A stretch of 64,000 bases of DNA from Caenorhabditis remanei (GCF_010183535.1 NC_071331.1:10850001-10914000); one strand, 5' to 3'; positions 32,250 to 45,200 are shown, counted from the first letter of the stretch. The notes: a model not told the origin generated them from the sequence alone. Translations and numbers: made by a program.

Positions 32250-33605
32250 TCACGTAGCAAGACCAATACAAGCATAAACAGTAGCACAAGTTGTTTTCGC
32301 CGCATTGCACTCCCATTCGCATCTGGAAAAAACCAATTTTCCGACAAAAAATCACACGTCTTTAAGCTACAGTAAGAATATGCACTGCTAAATCGACAGT
32401 AATCCCTTGGGTTATTTGGGTGTGTAGGGGCCATGCACCACGTAAAACTCACACTGTATTCGTAATCATTCCATCCCAGTCTTCCGATTTCTGCGCTATC
32501 ATCATTTGTAAACATTTCTGATATTGGTTTGAAGATGATTTAACAAAAGTCGGATATCCTGGAGCAAACTTGTACGAGTCAAAGTTATTTTGCCATGCGA
32601 ATGCTTGGAATGCCTATAATGTTCATTTTTTCAGCTCCATTCAAATGGAAACTTCCTACTTTTATGTCAGTACAGTTAGACGGTGTTGGCTGCTGATAAC
32701 AAGCAATTTTCATAGTTCCAGTCAACCACACGGACGTGTATTCCAGAGTCGGATAAGCTCCTCCGACTGACTTTGCAGTTTCTGAAAATTACCAGTTATA
32801 ACCTAACTGCTAAATTTCTCACCGAGGATAAAATGTCTTTCATGTTCTGACTGCAACCCAGCGGGCGCTATTAGATTTCCTTGTGCTTTGCAGAAGTTCA
32901 TAGCACCTGTATAATTGATAAACTTGGGAGCCTTCTCCACTTTGATGCAAGTTGGTCCGGCAGGTCTCAAGAATATTTTCCATGAGTCAGTGACACATTT
33001 CTTGCCATAAGATAGTTTCCAAATAGAGTTGGAGAATGACAGCGTATAGTTGTCAGGGGTGTCCTGAAATGTTATTAAAACGTGTTAGTAATCAGATGTA
33101 TTCTCACCGATCTTGTATATAAATCGTTCTGCATACTCGGACACTGTTGTTGTTGATCAATTTTAATAGCAGTCTTGATCCCATTCGAAGCGTTAGTTTG
33201 AGTTATAACAGATATTGAGTAGGTATCACATAGGGTACAGCTGTTGTCGGTACCAAAGGCAAGCTAAAATTCAATATACTTTATTTGTAGCAATGAAACA
33301 TTCAAAGTCAAATGATATCAACCTGCTGAAACGTAGTATTTTATAAATCACTCACCATACACGTGTTACTTTTCAAACACAAATCCATACAACTTTCAAA
33401 GTTTCCACTTTCCGATTGAACATCACAATACTTTGTTTCAGAAGTATCAGAAGGATAACCCCAAAACAACAATAAGTTGACCGATTCATTCTGCAATCAA
33501 TTGAGAAGAGTTCCCCAAAACGTTTGATTTTTTTTTTGAACTCACGAGACTGGAAAGCAAAATAAAAGCGAATAAAACCAAAAAACGAAGAGTGTAACAA
33601 GACAT
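32250..33605 (-). CDS. Secreted C-type lectin with PAN-type N-terminal domain
   Basis: Seven exons on the minus strand: 33605-33546, 33490-33356, 33263-33108, 33063-32823, 32781-32660, 32613-32453 and 32322-32250. The predicted protein has 315 residues and all phases close. Exon 1 is a signal peptide (MSCYTLRFLVLFAFILLSSL). Residues of about 25-125 form the PAN_3-like domain common in nematode CLEC proteins (FWGYPSDT, then paired cysteines SCMDLCLKSNTCM, LAFGTDNSC). The lectin domain starts near 150 (TCIKVEKAPKFINYTGAMNFC). It has FAPGYPTF, a KCLQM segment and ends NTVCEWEC, the usual final cysteine. The last acceptor was chosen because it yields this VCEW end. An alternative acceptor at 32384 gives a longer hydrophobic tail. 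Likely immune or cuticle surface function, by family. Confidence 0.83.
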
Positions 33606-34642
33606 TATTGAAACATGGAATAATGAGGATACACATATGAGAGAGTGCATTTGTCTTTTGATCTCTTGGCGGAGCTGTCAAGGTGATGATTTTTTAAACA
33701 CATGAACATATGAAATAAGAGGAAGAAACAAAGTGCGATGAAGCAACAAATCGAAAAAAATAATAGTTTATTCATTTCGGCGAGTATTCAAACTAGGTGT
33801 CTGAAACAGTGGAAACAGAGTTTAAAGAAGGACTGAAGTCTTTTTTTTTCAGATTCTGATATTTCAGAAAATTCTGTACAACTTTCATCATTGGAGCATA
33901 TGCTAAAAATCGCTCTAAACGCTCTGAATTCCCGTTTTCCCGGCTCAAAAGGAGCCTTTGTGGAAGAGTTTTCCCACGCAAATTTTTCCCTTCGTGTAGT
34001 CCTCTCGGACAAAATAATTTTTTAATCCCTCCTTTTCTCACTTTTTTAAACAAAATTTCGTGTTTTTTCTTCTTTTTAACGATATAAATCAACAAAACAC
34101 AATCATCTGACAATCATCAATAATAACAAAGTTTTATTTTTCTATTTACCGATAACAGGATATTTCTCGGTTAATAATATAATTTCATCACATTATCTAT
34201 AATTTTCAGTTTCACATAAAGCCTAACATTTGAGCGCTTTTGTAAGAACTGTGTCGAACTAATATTCAAATTGCAGATTTCCAAATAACATTCTCCAAAC
34301 CTCATTTTACTGTTCCTTTTTTCGAGTTTTGTGTTCTGATTTATGCTATTCTCATGTTCTTATTATCTCATGAGTCTTCCCTTCGAAACAAAACTTCCTG
34401 TTAAAAAACATAACATCATCTTGCCCTTATTACTTACCACCCCGATTTCTGATTCCCCAGTCACATTACTCATATCTCATTATCCCTAACAGACAGATCC
34501 CCTCCTTCTGACCATTCTCATGTTTTTTCTTCTCGAAAAACTTCCGATCGAATAAGCACGAACCCATAATTTCCTGTGATATTGCACGTTTTCTTTTCAT
34601 CCAACTCCCTTTTCATTCATTCTGATTTTTTATTCTCAAAAA
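33606..34642. other. Intergenic between clec and str genes
   Basis: No gene seen. A half copy of the TTAGCAC MITE is at 34232-34264, and one candidate 21U-RNA is at 33742-33809. Open frames here are short and show no domain. Confidence 0.5.
33742..33809 (-). ncRNA. Candidate 21U-RNA (piRNA) locus
   Basis: CTGTTTCA on minus at 33809-33802. YRNT (TATT) gives a first U at 33762, offset 47. Predicted 21-mer 33742-33762. Confidence 0.35.
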
Positions 34643-37449
34643 ATGAATCTCGCAGTGAAAAATATCATTCAAAATATCTGCTTTTCATTTGCTCTAATCA
34701 CAAACTGTACATTAATATTCTTGATAATTAAAAGATCTCCTCCGAAATTGGGCACCTATAAGTATCTGATGATATTCTTCTCAACGGTTTCCACTGGATA
34801 TTCATTTATGGAATACTTCTTGAATCCACTCATATTTTCATATAAAGACTGTTTTCAAGTGATAGCGAAGGTTCAGTTCGCAAACAATCCGCTGATCGAT
34901 CGATATCTTCTTTGTGAGTCTTGAGGGAGGGGAGATAGAAAGTGTGGAACGAAAAAGATGGGTGTTACTAACTATGATTTGTGTAAACCAGTTTTAAAAC
35001 CTTTGGTAACAGTGAATTTTTTCAAATAGTGTTCATAAAATATCCAGTTGCTCTGTGATCTTGCTATTGTTATTCATTGCAATTTCAATTATCGAAAAAT
35101 ATATTGAGTGGCCAAATTCCTAGAAGGTCAACGCAGTACAAATCAATAAATTACTTTGAAAGAATTACCGTTTCAGTTGCTGACTAAAATAACGTAGTAC
35201 TTTTTCAGCTAATCTGTGCGGGTTAGAAGTTTAAAATTTATAAATTTATTCTCACTAAAACATTTACCTTTCGGAAATTAGTCTCGCAAGCAGGGATGTG
35301 CGGAACGGAAATCGGAAATTTCCAAAAACACTTTGCGGAACTGTTTTCCGTCAGAAAATTTCCCAATTTTTTTCGGAAATTACTGAAAAGAATATTGCGG
35401 AATATTTCCGAATTCCGAAATTTCCGAAGTTTTTAGTTCCGTACAGCTCTGATCGCAAGAGCTAGGAAAAGCAGCGAAATATACACACTTTTCCTCGGAA
35501 TATCTCCAACTCATTCGCGATTAATAGAACACTCTGTTTCAACTCATGCACATCTTTTCTGTTACCGTCAATTGGCACTTGTTTCTTACTACCTCCTTCT
35601 GAATTCGGCACGTAGAAATTACAAAAGCTCTGTGCGGCTTGACCTACCCGCAATTGAGCTCTAATCAGTTTTCTGTGTAGCGCAATTTCAACACTAATTT
35701 TGTGATCTGTAATGAGGTGTGATAGACCACCAGTATATGATGACGTACGCATAAGCTCAATGCAATTGGCACGTGCAGAGGAATCAAATTTTCTGTTTCA
35801 ATTTCTAGAAATATCTATCGTACTCTTTCATTTCTAGTCTCCTGCTCGTTCTTAGTGCTGCCATAGCTGTTACAAATGCAGACCGGACGCCAAAATTGCG
35901 ATATCTCTGTTATCTTGAGGAGAATTATCACTGCCAGACCCAGGCTAGCTCCGCAGTCGCGCTCTATTGATAACGTTGTTATCAATTTGTCGGAGGTTGG
36001 ACGAGACTCATCGTGAATTATGTATTTATCGTCGGGGAAACCTTCAGTAAAGGTTCTAAGGCTTCAAAATGCCACATGACGCAAATACTCTTCTCAAAAC
36101 TTTCTGTTTCATCCTCCTCAAAAACATGAGTATTTCAATCTGGAACATTGACGTTCTTTCCATAGAAACTCTACAAGCCATGAAGCGTAGCAGACTTCTA
36201 GTCTCGCATCAATGAAGATGGATCTTTAGTAGATCTAGAAAGCAAACTTGATGATCACTGAAATCAACATTATAGATTACGGATGCGGATTCTGTGGAGT
36301 CATCATGTCGATGTTCGTTGTTCATTTCGTTTTTCGATTCTTCGCATTGGAAAGGAAAGGAAATTTGAAGTATTTTGAGGGATGGTTCTTCATATGCTGG
36401 CTTGCCGTTCCCATATTCATGGGCTTTATTTGGGCTCAAACTGTTCTGGCATTTCTACATGAAGACCCCGAAAGTTCAGAGTATATGAGGTAATGTGCAT
36501 TTTCAGTTTCAAATATTTGTCATATGCAATGTTAGAAGTTTTCTTAACTACTTTTTTGTTGTTTCCAAACCTATTCCAACCAACTTTCAGAGAAATCCTC
36601 CTCCAAAACTATAACTTAACTATACCGGAAATTATGTACGTCGGTGTTTTGTATCACAAAAAGACAGCAGACGGAAAGGATATTCTGAATTACAAAGGGA
36701 TTCAGGGAGTGTGTATTCTGGGAACTATTATGGTGGGTGTCTGTTAGCACGTGCAATTTTTCAACAACATTTTACTTGGATTGACTAAAACGGAGAACAT
36801 TTAAGCACTGTTTAAAAAAATAGTGGATCATTATAAAGTGATGATTATAAACTTTTCAGACTGTCTGCTTCGTTTTCATAATCTATTACGGAAATTTGAC
36901 CTACAAACGAATAAAACATTTGATACTGGAAGGGAGGTCAGAGTATACGAGGAAACTTCAGAAACAACTTTATCAGGCATTGGTGCTTCAGGTAATTTAT
37001 TTTTTTTTAATTTTTACATCCATAACCGATCATAACATATGTATGCTATTCCTGAAACATAATTTTTTCCATAAACCTATAATAATTTATTAACAAAGTT
37101 TTGCGGTTTCTTCAAATCAAAAAAATTACTCTTCCCATAACTGAAAATTCCAGACAATCATTCCGGTATTCTTCATGATTGTCCCTCTATCCATCTATTT
37201 CTTCTCTCCTCTCTTCCATCTTGGATTCCAAATTATTGGAGATGTCACCACTTTCACCACAGCGCTCTACCCAATAATCGACCCGTTGCCTGTCATTTTT
37301 GTCATCGACAATTATCGGAATGCTGTTTTTGGTAAGGGGAAAGAAAATGGGGAATTAAGAATAATTTGAGGTTTTCAGAGTTCTTCGGATGTCTCAAAGC
37401 TGCAAGAGAAGTGAATATTAATGTGACGAGTAGCAGTGTTGTTAATTAA
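34643..37449 (+). CDS. Str-class seven-TM chemoreceptor
   Basis: Intact gene of 335 residues. Exons are 34643-34913, 36276-36489, 36591-36732, 36860-36991, 37154-37331 and 37379-37449, with all phases closing. Str signatures are SPPKLGTYKYLMIFFS in TM1-2, FVFRFFALER after TM3, and TTALYPIIDPLPVIFVIDNY in TM7. It acts as a chemosensory GPCR by family. Introns 2-5 are 47-162 bp, but intron 1 is 1362 bp and contains a hAT-like MITE and three CTGTTTCA/YRNT units. The last exon is duplicated downstream at about 38258-38343. Confidence 0.88.
35291..35451. mobile_element. Small hAT-like MITE of GGAAATTTCC repeats
   Basis: 161 bp. Ends are CAGGGATGTGCGGAAC and, inverted on the right, CAGAGCTGTACGGAAC. 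Flanks are ctcgcaag (35283-35290) and atcgcaag (35452-35459), an 8-bp duplication with one mismatch. The interior is short palindromic GGAAATTTCC-like units. It lies in intron 1 of the str gene and has the same plan as the element at 12617. Confidence 0.65.
35534..35599 (+). ncRNA. Candidate 21U-RNA (piRNA) locus
   Basis: CTGTTTCA at 35534-35541. YRNT (CACT) gives a first U at 35579, offset exactly 45. Predicted 21-mer 35579-35599, in intron 1 of the str gene. Confidence 0.5.
35793..35858 (+). ncRNA. Candidate 21U-RNA (piRNA) locus
   Basis: CTGTTTCA at 35793-35800. YRNT (TAGT) gives a first U at 35838, offset exactly 45. Predicted 21-mer 35838-35858, in intron 1 of the str gene. Confidence 0.5.
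36104..36169 (+). ncRNA. Candidate 21U-RNA (piRNA) locus
   Basis: CTGTTTCA at 36104-36111. YRNT (CATT) gives a first U at 36149, offset exactly 45. Predicted 21-mer 36149-36169, in intron 1 of the str gene. Confidence 0.5.
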
Positions 37450-39095
37450 TGTTTCAACGATGTTTAATAAAATATTTCAAGTTTTTATGGTCAGTGGTTA
37501 GAATTTTCGAAAGTTCCTAAAAACTAGAGTGAGCATAAATTTTGGAAATGGATAAAGTTCGAAATCAGAATATTTCGACACTGAAGAGTTGGGAAAGCTA
37601 AAATTCATTTCAAACTGAAATTTCCTGAAATTGCGACATTCTGTAACTGAAACATTTTAAAACTGTGTCATTAAATCCAAGATCATTATAAACAAAAAAG
37701 TTTCAAAACTAAAATGAGTTGAAACCGTAAAATGTTCAGATCGTGGTTTTTCAAAATCAATACCTTGAAAGTGGAGTGTTTTCGAAATTCACCGTGACAT
37801 TCCGAAATTGAGGAATCTAGACCAGCGAAACTGCATCGAAAATACAAAATTTTGGAACTTACATCGTGAACCGAAAAGTTAACCGAAAAGTTTCAAAAAC
37901 GACCGATTTTAAAACCAAGATTTAAAGAATAGAGACATTTCAAAACCAAATCGATTCGAAACCAAAAACTTTAGAAACTAGAGTTCTCGAACTAGCATGG
38001 CTTCCTTTGCTTCATGACAGTGACTGAAGATGTTCTTTCCGTTTTTTTCCCAAATACTTTTCTTTGAAATCAAAATTTTCGGTTTCAAGGCTTCTTGAAT
38101 TCTGAAGAATTCCTCCTTGTGCTCATTAATGTTCGTATCCTCAGACTGTTATTTATGCTAATCTTGAAACATAATTCAAAAAGTTCACGAAAATATCTTA
38201 TCTCTTTCTTCTAAACACTAATCCTCATATCTTCCCGCTAGTTGTAAGTAATAAATAATTTGAGATTTTCAGAGTTCTTCGGATGTGTCAAAGCTGCAAG
38301 AGAAGGGAATTTCAATGTGACGAGTAGCAGTGTTGGTAAATAATGTTTCAACGATGTTAAATAAACTAATACGATTTTTTATGGTCAGTATGATTCGTGA
38401 AACAAGTTCATTGAGAAAAGCATTTCAAAATAGATGAAATTCGAAATCAGAATATTTCGGCACTGAAACGCTGCGAAAGTTAAGATTCATTAGTAACTTA
38501 AATTTTCTGAAACTGCGACGATCTGCAATTAAAACATTTCAAAACTTTATTGTTTAAAAAATAAAAGAATTCAAAACTAAACGGCTTCAAAACTAAAATG
38601 AGGTGAAACCGTAACATAGTGGCATTAAAAAAATCAAAAACTTGAAAGTGGAGTTTCTAAAGAAAATTCACTGTTTCGAAACCAAGACGTTTGACGTTTC
38701 GAAACCAGATAACTCGAAATAGAAACATATGACACCGTAACATTCCAAAAGTGAAAAATCGTCAAACGAAGCCGATCGAAAATACAACATTTTGAAACTT
38801 ACATCTTGACGCTTCGAAACAGAAAAGTTTGGAAAACCAGAACAATTGGTAAATTTCAAAACCGTGTCAATTCGAAACCAAAACGTTCAGATATACCGGG
38901 GTAGAGTTCTCGAACTAGCATGGTTTCCTTCGCTTCATGACAGTGTCAGAAGATTGGCTTATTCAAAATCATTTCCCTATCCTCACAACTGTTATTTATC
39001 CAAACCTAGAAACATAATCCACCAACAACTGTACCTACTTATCTCACCTCCTCCTGTCCAAACACGGATCCTCATATCTTCCCGCTAAGTAGCCA
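37361..39095 (+). repeat. Tandem duplication of str last exon and 3' flank
   Basis: Unit 1 runs from about 37361 to 38255 and unit 2 from about 38256 to 39095. Matching landmarks are the last exon with its acceptor (37376 and 38272), ttttatggtcag (37483 and 38378), cgaaatcagaatatttcg (37559 and 38440), gagttctcgaactagcatgg (37981 and 38904) and cctcatatcttcccgcta (38223 and 39068). The copied exon in unit 2 reads GTAAATAA at its end and has no upstream exons, so it is a dead exon copy. Much of each unit is a loose array of tttcgaaac-like words. Confidence 0.75.
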
Positions 39096-39178
39096 TAATT
39101 ACAAGTCGATTCCTTTCCCACTTCACACCTTATTACCGTAACCGATTCCCTAGAATAGGTGCGACTATCTGCACAAAT

Positions 39179-39653
39179 ATGAGGGGACAACTCTTTTTGG
39201 CGGTGGATCTTGGTTTGTTACTGTGCGATGTAATATTTCCCTCAAAGAGTTACCTCTTGTATAATATTTTTCGCAGCAGAAAAATTCTACAAGTGAAGAT
39301 TAGACTTAATCACCACCAATTCATTTTCGATCTACTCGAAACAGTAACAATCGTTACCATCTGTCTATTCCTCTTACTAGAACACTCTGACACCTCCAAA
39401 TACTATTGCTACTGTTTAGATAACCCAAACACCTTCCTGTTGTCCTTCAATCATCTTAATTACTGGATTAGTGCAGATGTTTATACCAGGTGCCTTTTCA
39501 TCACTACTCATCAAAATAATGTCTTCCGGGAGGTATTTGCCAGCGTACTGTAGCGTTAGTCACATTGTTTTTTTTTTCAGTTTCATCCCCATAATTTTGA
39601 GTCCACAAGTATGTTTTCTATCGCTATATCCTTTGCTCGAGAAGATTTTGTGA
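39179..39653 (+). CDS. Possible membrane-protein fragment, unrecognised
   Basis: An ORF of 124 codons from ATG at 39179 has one strongly hydrophobic segment (LLETVTIVTICLFLLLE) preceded by a short amphipathic stretch. From about 39475, splice-like signals could join a second hydrophobic stretch (FIPIILSPQVCFLSLY) ending at 39653. The pattern is reminiscent of two transmembrane segments of a chemoreceptor, but no family signature is present. It may be a relic. Confidence 0.25.
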
Positions 39654-40743
39654 TGTTCATATAGAACACAACCGAAACAAGTTATTTTAGTAGTCTCTCT
39701 TTCTTTTTCTCGGAAAAGTGCATTTCATCAAATTATGACGGATCGATGCACTTTGAGCAAACTGATCATCCGTTTGTTTTCCAACAAAACATTTTTTCAT
39801 GAACTTTTACATGTTTTGTTTCAGTTTTGGTGTGTATGATGGCATCATGTATTTTGTGTGCACTTTTTACTGTTTCTTAGATGTTTTAAGTCTCGGTTTT
39901 TGACTCATTAATGATTATTCTTCATATACACTATCAGCTCAAAAATCTGAGTTATGGTTTCTTGATACTCCGTGTACCACTCCTTACAGTGCTCAAACTT
40001 CAAGCGGTGATGAGTCATCAGTAGGCGGAGTTTGGGAGAAATCGTGATGTGCAGATGATTCTTCCCTTAGCTTCGTGTACCGTTTAGATTGGTATGAAAA
40101 CTTTGATACCAGGTATTTTGTGTTTCAAATGCAACATTAGTGTCAACTTAGTATTTCATGAACACTGTTTTGAATTTAAAATTTTTTATGAAGTCCACCG
40201 AAAACGTTCGCAGTAGAGTCAAGGTACAGAAACTTTGTCCAGCTTCATCCGGTTTAGACCCCATTAGTTATTTGTTAGATGATTAACGACTTCTCTCGTT
40301 TAATTTTTTTTCACTTGCCGAAAATGTTTCGATGGTTCGAATTATTACTTTTTTCAATTCTCAAAAACTTAATCTTTTGTTGAAAATAACACTATTTCAG
40401 TATCAAAAAACATCAATTGGAACTTAATAAGTATTCATTTCAAACCGGAATCCATTTTTATTTTGATCTTAAATAGCCGAAAATAATTTACTCCTGTTGA
40501 GATACTACATAGCTTTCTAATATTATCCTCAAAAACGGTCTGCAAATGAAACGCTTTCTCTGTTTCCAAAAGTTATCGCTCAAATTGAGACGAATTGGGA
40601 CGCCCCGATCAAGGAAGAGGACACATATTTTTATACTTTAATATGGATGTCAAGAAAATAATTTAAAATCAGTGTTTCATCATAGGTGCATTTGGGACGG
40701 GACGCGTTGTGAATTAATCAGTTTTTGTAACGAACTTCTTATT

Positions 40744-40809
40744 CTGTTTCACGACGCTTATAATGAAGATGTCATAAAAAAGCTTTAGTTTTCCATTTCT
40801 TCCGCAAAT
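40744..40809 (+). ncRNA. Candidate 21U-RNA (piRNA) locus
   Basis: CTGTTTCA at 40744-40751. YRNT (TAGT) gives a first U at 40789, offset exactly 45. Predicted 21-mer 40789-40809, intergenic. Confidence 0.5.
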
Positions 40810-41928
40810 TTTTCTCAAGACAATTGTTTGATTAAAAGTTCAAAACTTTGCCCTTTTTTAATTTTCTCATTATGACATGACGCACCTTGCAAATCCCCAT
40901 TCTCGCAAATTCTAATTATACTCAAAACATGATAAATGCACAACTCAATGACCTCATCACTCTCTCTCTCTTTATCATCTTCTTTCCGTCTACACAATGA
41001 TGGTCACTAATCACTCATTTTCATGGAATGAAGCCTAATGAGCAACGCGTTGATCACTGCGGTTTGAACTTTTTTTCAAAACCAGAATGTGACTCTTGAC
41101 GTAATAGTCTTTCGGATCCCTTGACAAATCGGGTCACATCCAAAGGCCTCCGTCTGCTCACCGCCTGTCGATATTCACAACTCTATCCTAATGTTTATAC
41201 TGTCATTTACAACTCTTTCTGAGTCATTATACGCCCATAAAACTAATTTTATTAGCGACTGACTGTTGATCTGTTGTGACCGCAAAGAGGGAAAAAGCAG
41301 ATGTTTTATGACTCTACTCGTTCTCATTGGTCCGTTTCGTAATATAGGAGGGTGAGGAGATGTCTTCCTCGGTGTTTACAATCCACACCTCGTTTGTTCT
41401 CATTTTTTACTGTCTCATTATGTGTTCTTGGGTAGGTCGCCGAAGAGTTGCTTGGTGGAACGTAGTTTCAATTGAATTTTTCAATTTTACAGTTTCAGTA
41501 CGTAAATTTTATTGCTAGTTTGTTTATCCGTCAATTCGCTTCCAATCGTTGAACTTTCGTCTTCTTTTCTGTACCGTCATTCCAGTTTGGCCAGGATTAT
41601 CAGTACCGTTTTCCAAGTTTTTTCTATCTAAAAATATCTGTAGATTAAAATTTTTCTAACAACTGATCTACAGTGTTTTCCACCGGTATTTACTGTGAAA
41701 GTTCCTGACATGGAAAAACGGACTTTTGGAAAACCAAGTGACTTTTTTGTTGTTTGTGGAACAGTGTCTGAAACAAAAAATTCCGGTGTCACCAAGTTTT
41801 CAAAATATCGCATTTGTTATGGTTAGATCGTTTGATATTCTTTAAGAGATTGAACTTCAAATGGGAAAACGGAAAACTTGAAGACCAGATATTTTCAAAA
41901 TTCCTGCTCTATGTTTTAATTATTCTTT

Positions 41929-41995
41929 TAATTATAAATTATTCAGTAATTGACAATGATGGCTCCATAATCATTTTCTCATTGATCTGAAACAG
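41929..41995 (-). ncRNA. Candidate 21U-RNA (piRNA) locus
   Basis: CTGTTTCA on minus at 41995-41988. YRNT (CAAT) gives a first U at 41949, offset 46. Predicted 21-mer 41929-41949, about 250 bp before the pes-1-like start codon. Confidence 0.4.
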
Positions 41996-42243
41996 AAAAC
42001 TTTTGAAATATGGAAAAATTGGAAATTTTCAACGAGTTTTATCCGACAGTTCTTATAGAAGAAATTCTTATAATTTCCATTGAGCAACTAGCCTTAACAT
42101 GTTCTTCAGTTTCAACTCGAAACTGCAATTTTTTCCAGTTTCGCGCAGTCTTTGAAGTTTTTTCCAAGAATTTTCAAAATGTTGTTCGCAGTTTAATATG
42201 TATATTCTCAAATCGATAACTTTTTGTTCACCTCCTTTTTCAG

Positions 42244-45200
42244 ATGCTCTCCAATATACCGGCACCCTCACCACCTCCAGCGGACATTCTTCCAAGCATG
42301 GCTTCATCGCCGTCATCATCATCAAGTGGTCAGAGTCCAGGTATGTTTCTTCGGGTTAAAAATAAATGCTGATTGTTTGGGAATCCGTATTTTTTGAAAG
42401 TTTAGAACCGGCATTGAAGTCTCTAACTAGCTTCAATAATCCAAAAACAACTACATGTCTTTCTTGAAACATGCCAAATGTTTGAAAGTTAGTCACGGAA
42501 CAAAACTCCGGAAAAGTCTGGCGCCTTGTCAAATCCTGCAACATACAGTACCTTTATCTTCTCCATTTCTTTTATTTTTCAAACAATTTGTCGACCCCAC
42601 CGTCCCCCTCAAACATTTCCTTCTTTTCTCTTCCCCCGCTATCCTAATATGTTTCCCATCGCCACCCTCCCCCGCATTCCCCTTTTTTCATTCCCATATT
42701 TATTGCGTATACATGGGATGCCGGCAGGCAGGTGTGCATTACAAAATAATTGCGTTCGCACTTTTTGTTCTGAACTTTTTCTAATGCAAATGCGTTAAAA
42801 CGGCGTCTCCCATCATTGTGTGTTTCAATTGAGAGCATAGGTGAGAAGTGGGAGTGTGAATTGGGTTCGACTATTGAGATAGGCGGTCTATGGAGGGGTG
42901 TCGGGATATGAGAGGGTGGTATGTAGTTTGTATATATCGGTTTTTGTGAGAGAATCTTTTGGTGGGCTCCCGCCCCTTAAAATTATTTCGTATCGGCAGT
43001 TTTGAATAAGGGAGATACACTTGCATCGAAGTCTTAAATTTATTCACTCTTTCAAATGTCTCAGAAACAGCAAGTTTATGAAATTAAACTAGTAAGTGTG
43101 GTTTATATATATTAGGTTGATGCATAAGTTTCTTTCTTTTTTTGGGTAATTTTTGGTATGAAATTTCTAGAAGACTAATAGTTCACATAATAAGAAACAT
43201 TGTTGGTTAGTACCTATAACTCATTGTGATTATACCTGCGACTTGACGTCCACCATCCGCCTAATCTCAGCCGGAGCCACGTCAAAACACTTGAGGAACC
43301 CTTTTTTGGTACCATTTTTCGTCTCTATTTTTTTCCTAGAAAATGTTGAAAAGAATGTGTGAGCTATTCAGAATTAAAACAAGCAAGAAAAGCTATTTAT
43401 AAAAAGCAAAAAAAAGCATTCCAACTAAGCAACGATAGTTCAGTGCGGGTCCCTGATGAAAGGGTAGGATCAGCAATTTAGGAGTGTGCGAGTATTTTCG
43501 ATATTTCTTTAACTGTAGATAGGGAAATTGGTGGAAATGTTGGTTATTGAGTAAAGTAGACATTGATGTTTCTAAATTTACTTTGTTTCCAATATTCACA
43601 TCTTTTGTCCTTTTTCGCAGGAAGCCCGAAGTCAACATCATCAAAATCACTTGATTTTTGAGTTTGATGAGGCCTACTGCTCCTACCTCTAAAGCAATCT
43701 ACTAGATATGTTGCACATTTTTAGATCAATGTGTGTACTATTGATTACTTACAATAAAATAGTTCAGACTTATTTGTGAGCGTTCAGAAGAGACCTAGAC
43801 TCCACTCAGGTCTAGTACACAAAATTTCTCGAAAGCGCAAAAATAATAAGAAATTTATCAGCCAAGTTTTATCACTCAATTTGATGGCTTTGTCATAAAC
43901 TTTTTCAAGACATAATTTTCTCATGTTATCCTCTAACTTTTACAAATAGTTTGGTACAAATGTGCTCTCAAATATTTCTGTAATTTGTTTGAACCCAGCT
44001 GAACCATGGTTTCTCGTTGCTGTCGATCGTCTTATCACAACTTTTTTGTTTTCTACATTCCGACTGAAAACTAAAATGAGATAACAAGATCAAATCTTTT
44101 TCTATAAATTGCGTTCAATTTCTTATGAAGATCTTATCATTTCGATACCAATGCGACAAAAATCAAAAAACTTTCCAAAACAGGCATTTGGTTGGCGATC
44201 AAAAAAGCCATCGTTTTCACGAGCGAACTGTCTAGGCACCAACTTGAAACATTATATGTTAGCCACTAAAGAGGTCATTAGAATGCAAAAAAATTTGGGT
44301 TGAAAAACAACCTCATCGCTTAGAGACCGGGAGCCGAAGTCACACCTTCAAAAAAGAAAGAAACTTATGCATCAACCTAATATTTCGCATTCGCTTTTGT
44401 ATTTTTTTAAAATTTTGCGGCTCTAGAGTATAACCGGAAGATCTTTTCTGTCCAATCATCCTAGCCGTTAAAATATTTACTATTTAGAAATGCTGAAACT
44501 GAAAAAAGTTGATACGCCAACAATCAGTTTCTCAATCAGGGTTGAGCGGAATTCAGTCTACCGCGTTCCGTTTTGCTGACATGGAATGATCGCGAATTGA
44601 TATGCCTGGTTTTGGTTCATTATATTTTCAAACGAACACCTGTGCAAAAGTAAAATGTTTCTGAAAATATTGTGTTTTGTGCTATCATACTTTTTGAGAA
44701 AATTGAATTTTTGAAAAAATGATGAAAAACGTTTTTCGCAAACTTCAAACTTTCATAACTTGCTTCAATCTAACTCAAAATGGAAGATCTAAAAAATGAA
44801 AGAAAGCTAAACTCTTCTAATTTTAGAAAACAATAACATAAAAATGCTACAAACTTTAATAATATGAGATTGGAAACGAAATAACATTTTTTCTCCAATA
44901 CGTGAAAACCGTATAAAAAATTCTAACCGTAGAAATCGATTGAAAATAGTGTCATAAAGAAGCGAATGCATAAAGATGTTGAAAACACTCATAAAACCAC
45001 GGGGCACTCCAAAAGCAGAAAAAATATAGAAAAAAATTTGAATTCAAAAATTTGAAAAAAAATGAAATTTGAATTTTTCTTGCAAAATATCTATGGAAGT
45101 AATGTAGTTTTGTCTCAAAATTGAATTTTTTGTATTTTCAGCTTTAAATTGGAACATAAACGAATATGATGTGAAATGTTTTGGCTGAGTTATCATAGGT

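Larger units (their letters stand above)
39654..42243. other. Intergenic region upstream of the pes-1-like gene
   Basis: 2.6 kb with no ORF of note. It includes two candidate 21U-RNA loci. It probably contains forkhead-gene regulatory DNA, but no specific element could be identified. Confidence 0.5.

Noticed and set aside
32385..32452. Alternative last exon of the C-type lectin using the acceptor at 32384
   Set aside because: It gives a long hydrophobic tail and loses the VCEW ending typical of the lectin domain. The acceptor at 32322 restores it.
42010..42219. ORF just upstream of the pes-1-like start as an extra first exon
   Set aside because: No splice donor joins it in frame, and composition is intergenic-like. 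The tttttcag directly before the ATG fits trans-splicing.
43393..44303. Mariner transposase remnants inside the mariner-type element
   Set aside because: Neither strand showed the catalytic or helix-turn-helix motifs, so no transposase pseudogene is called.
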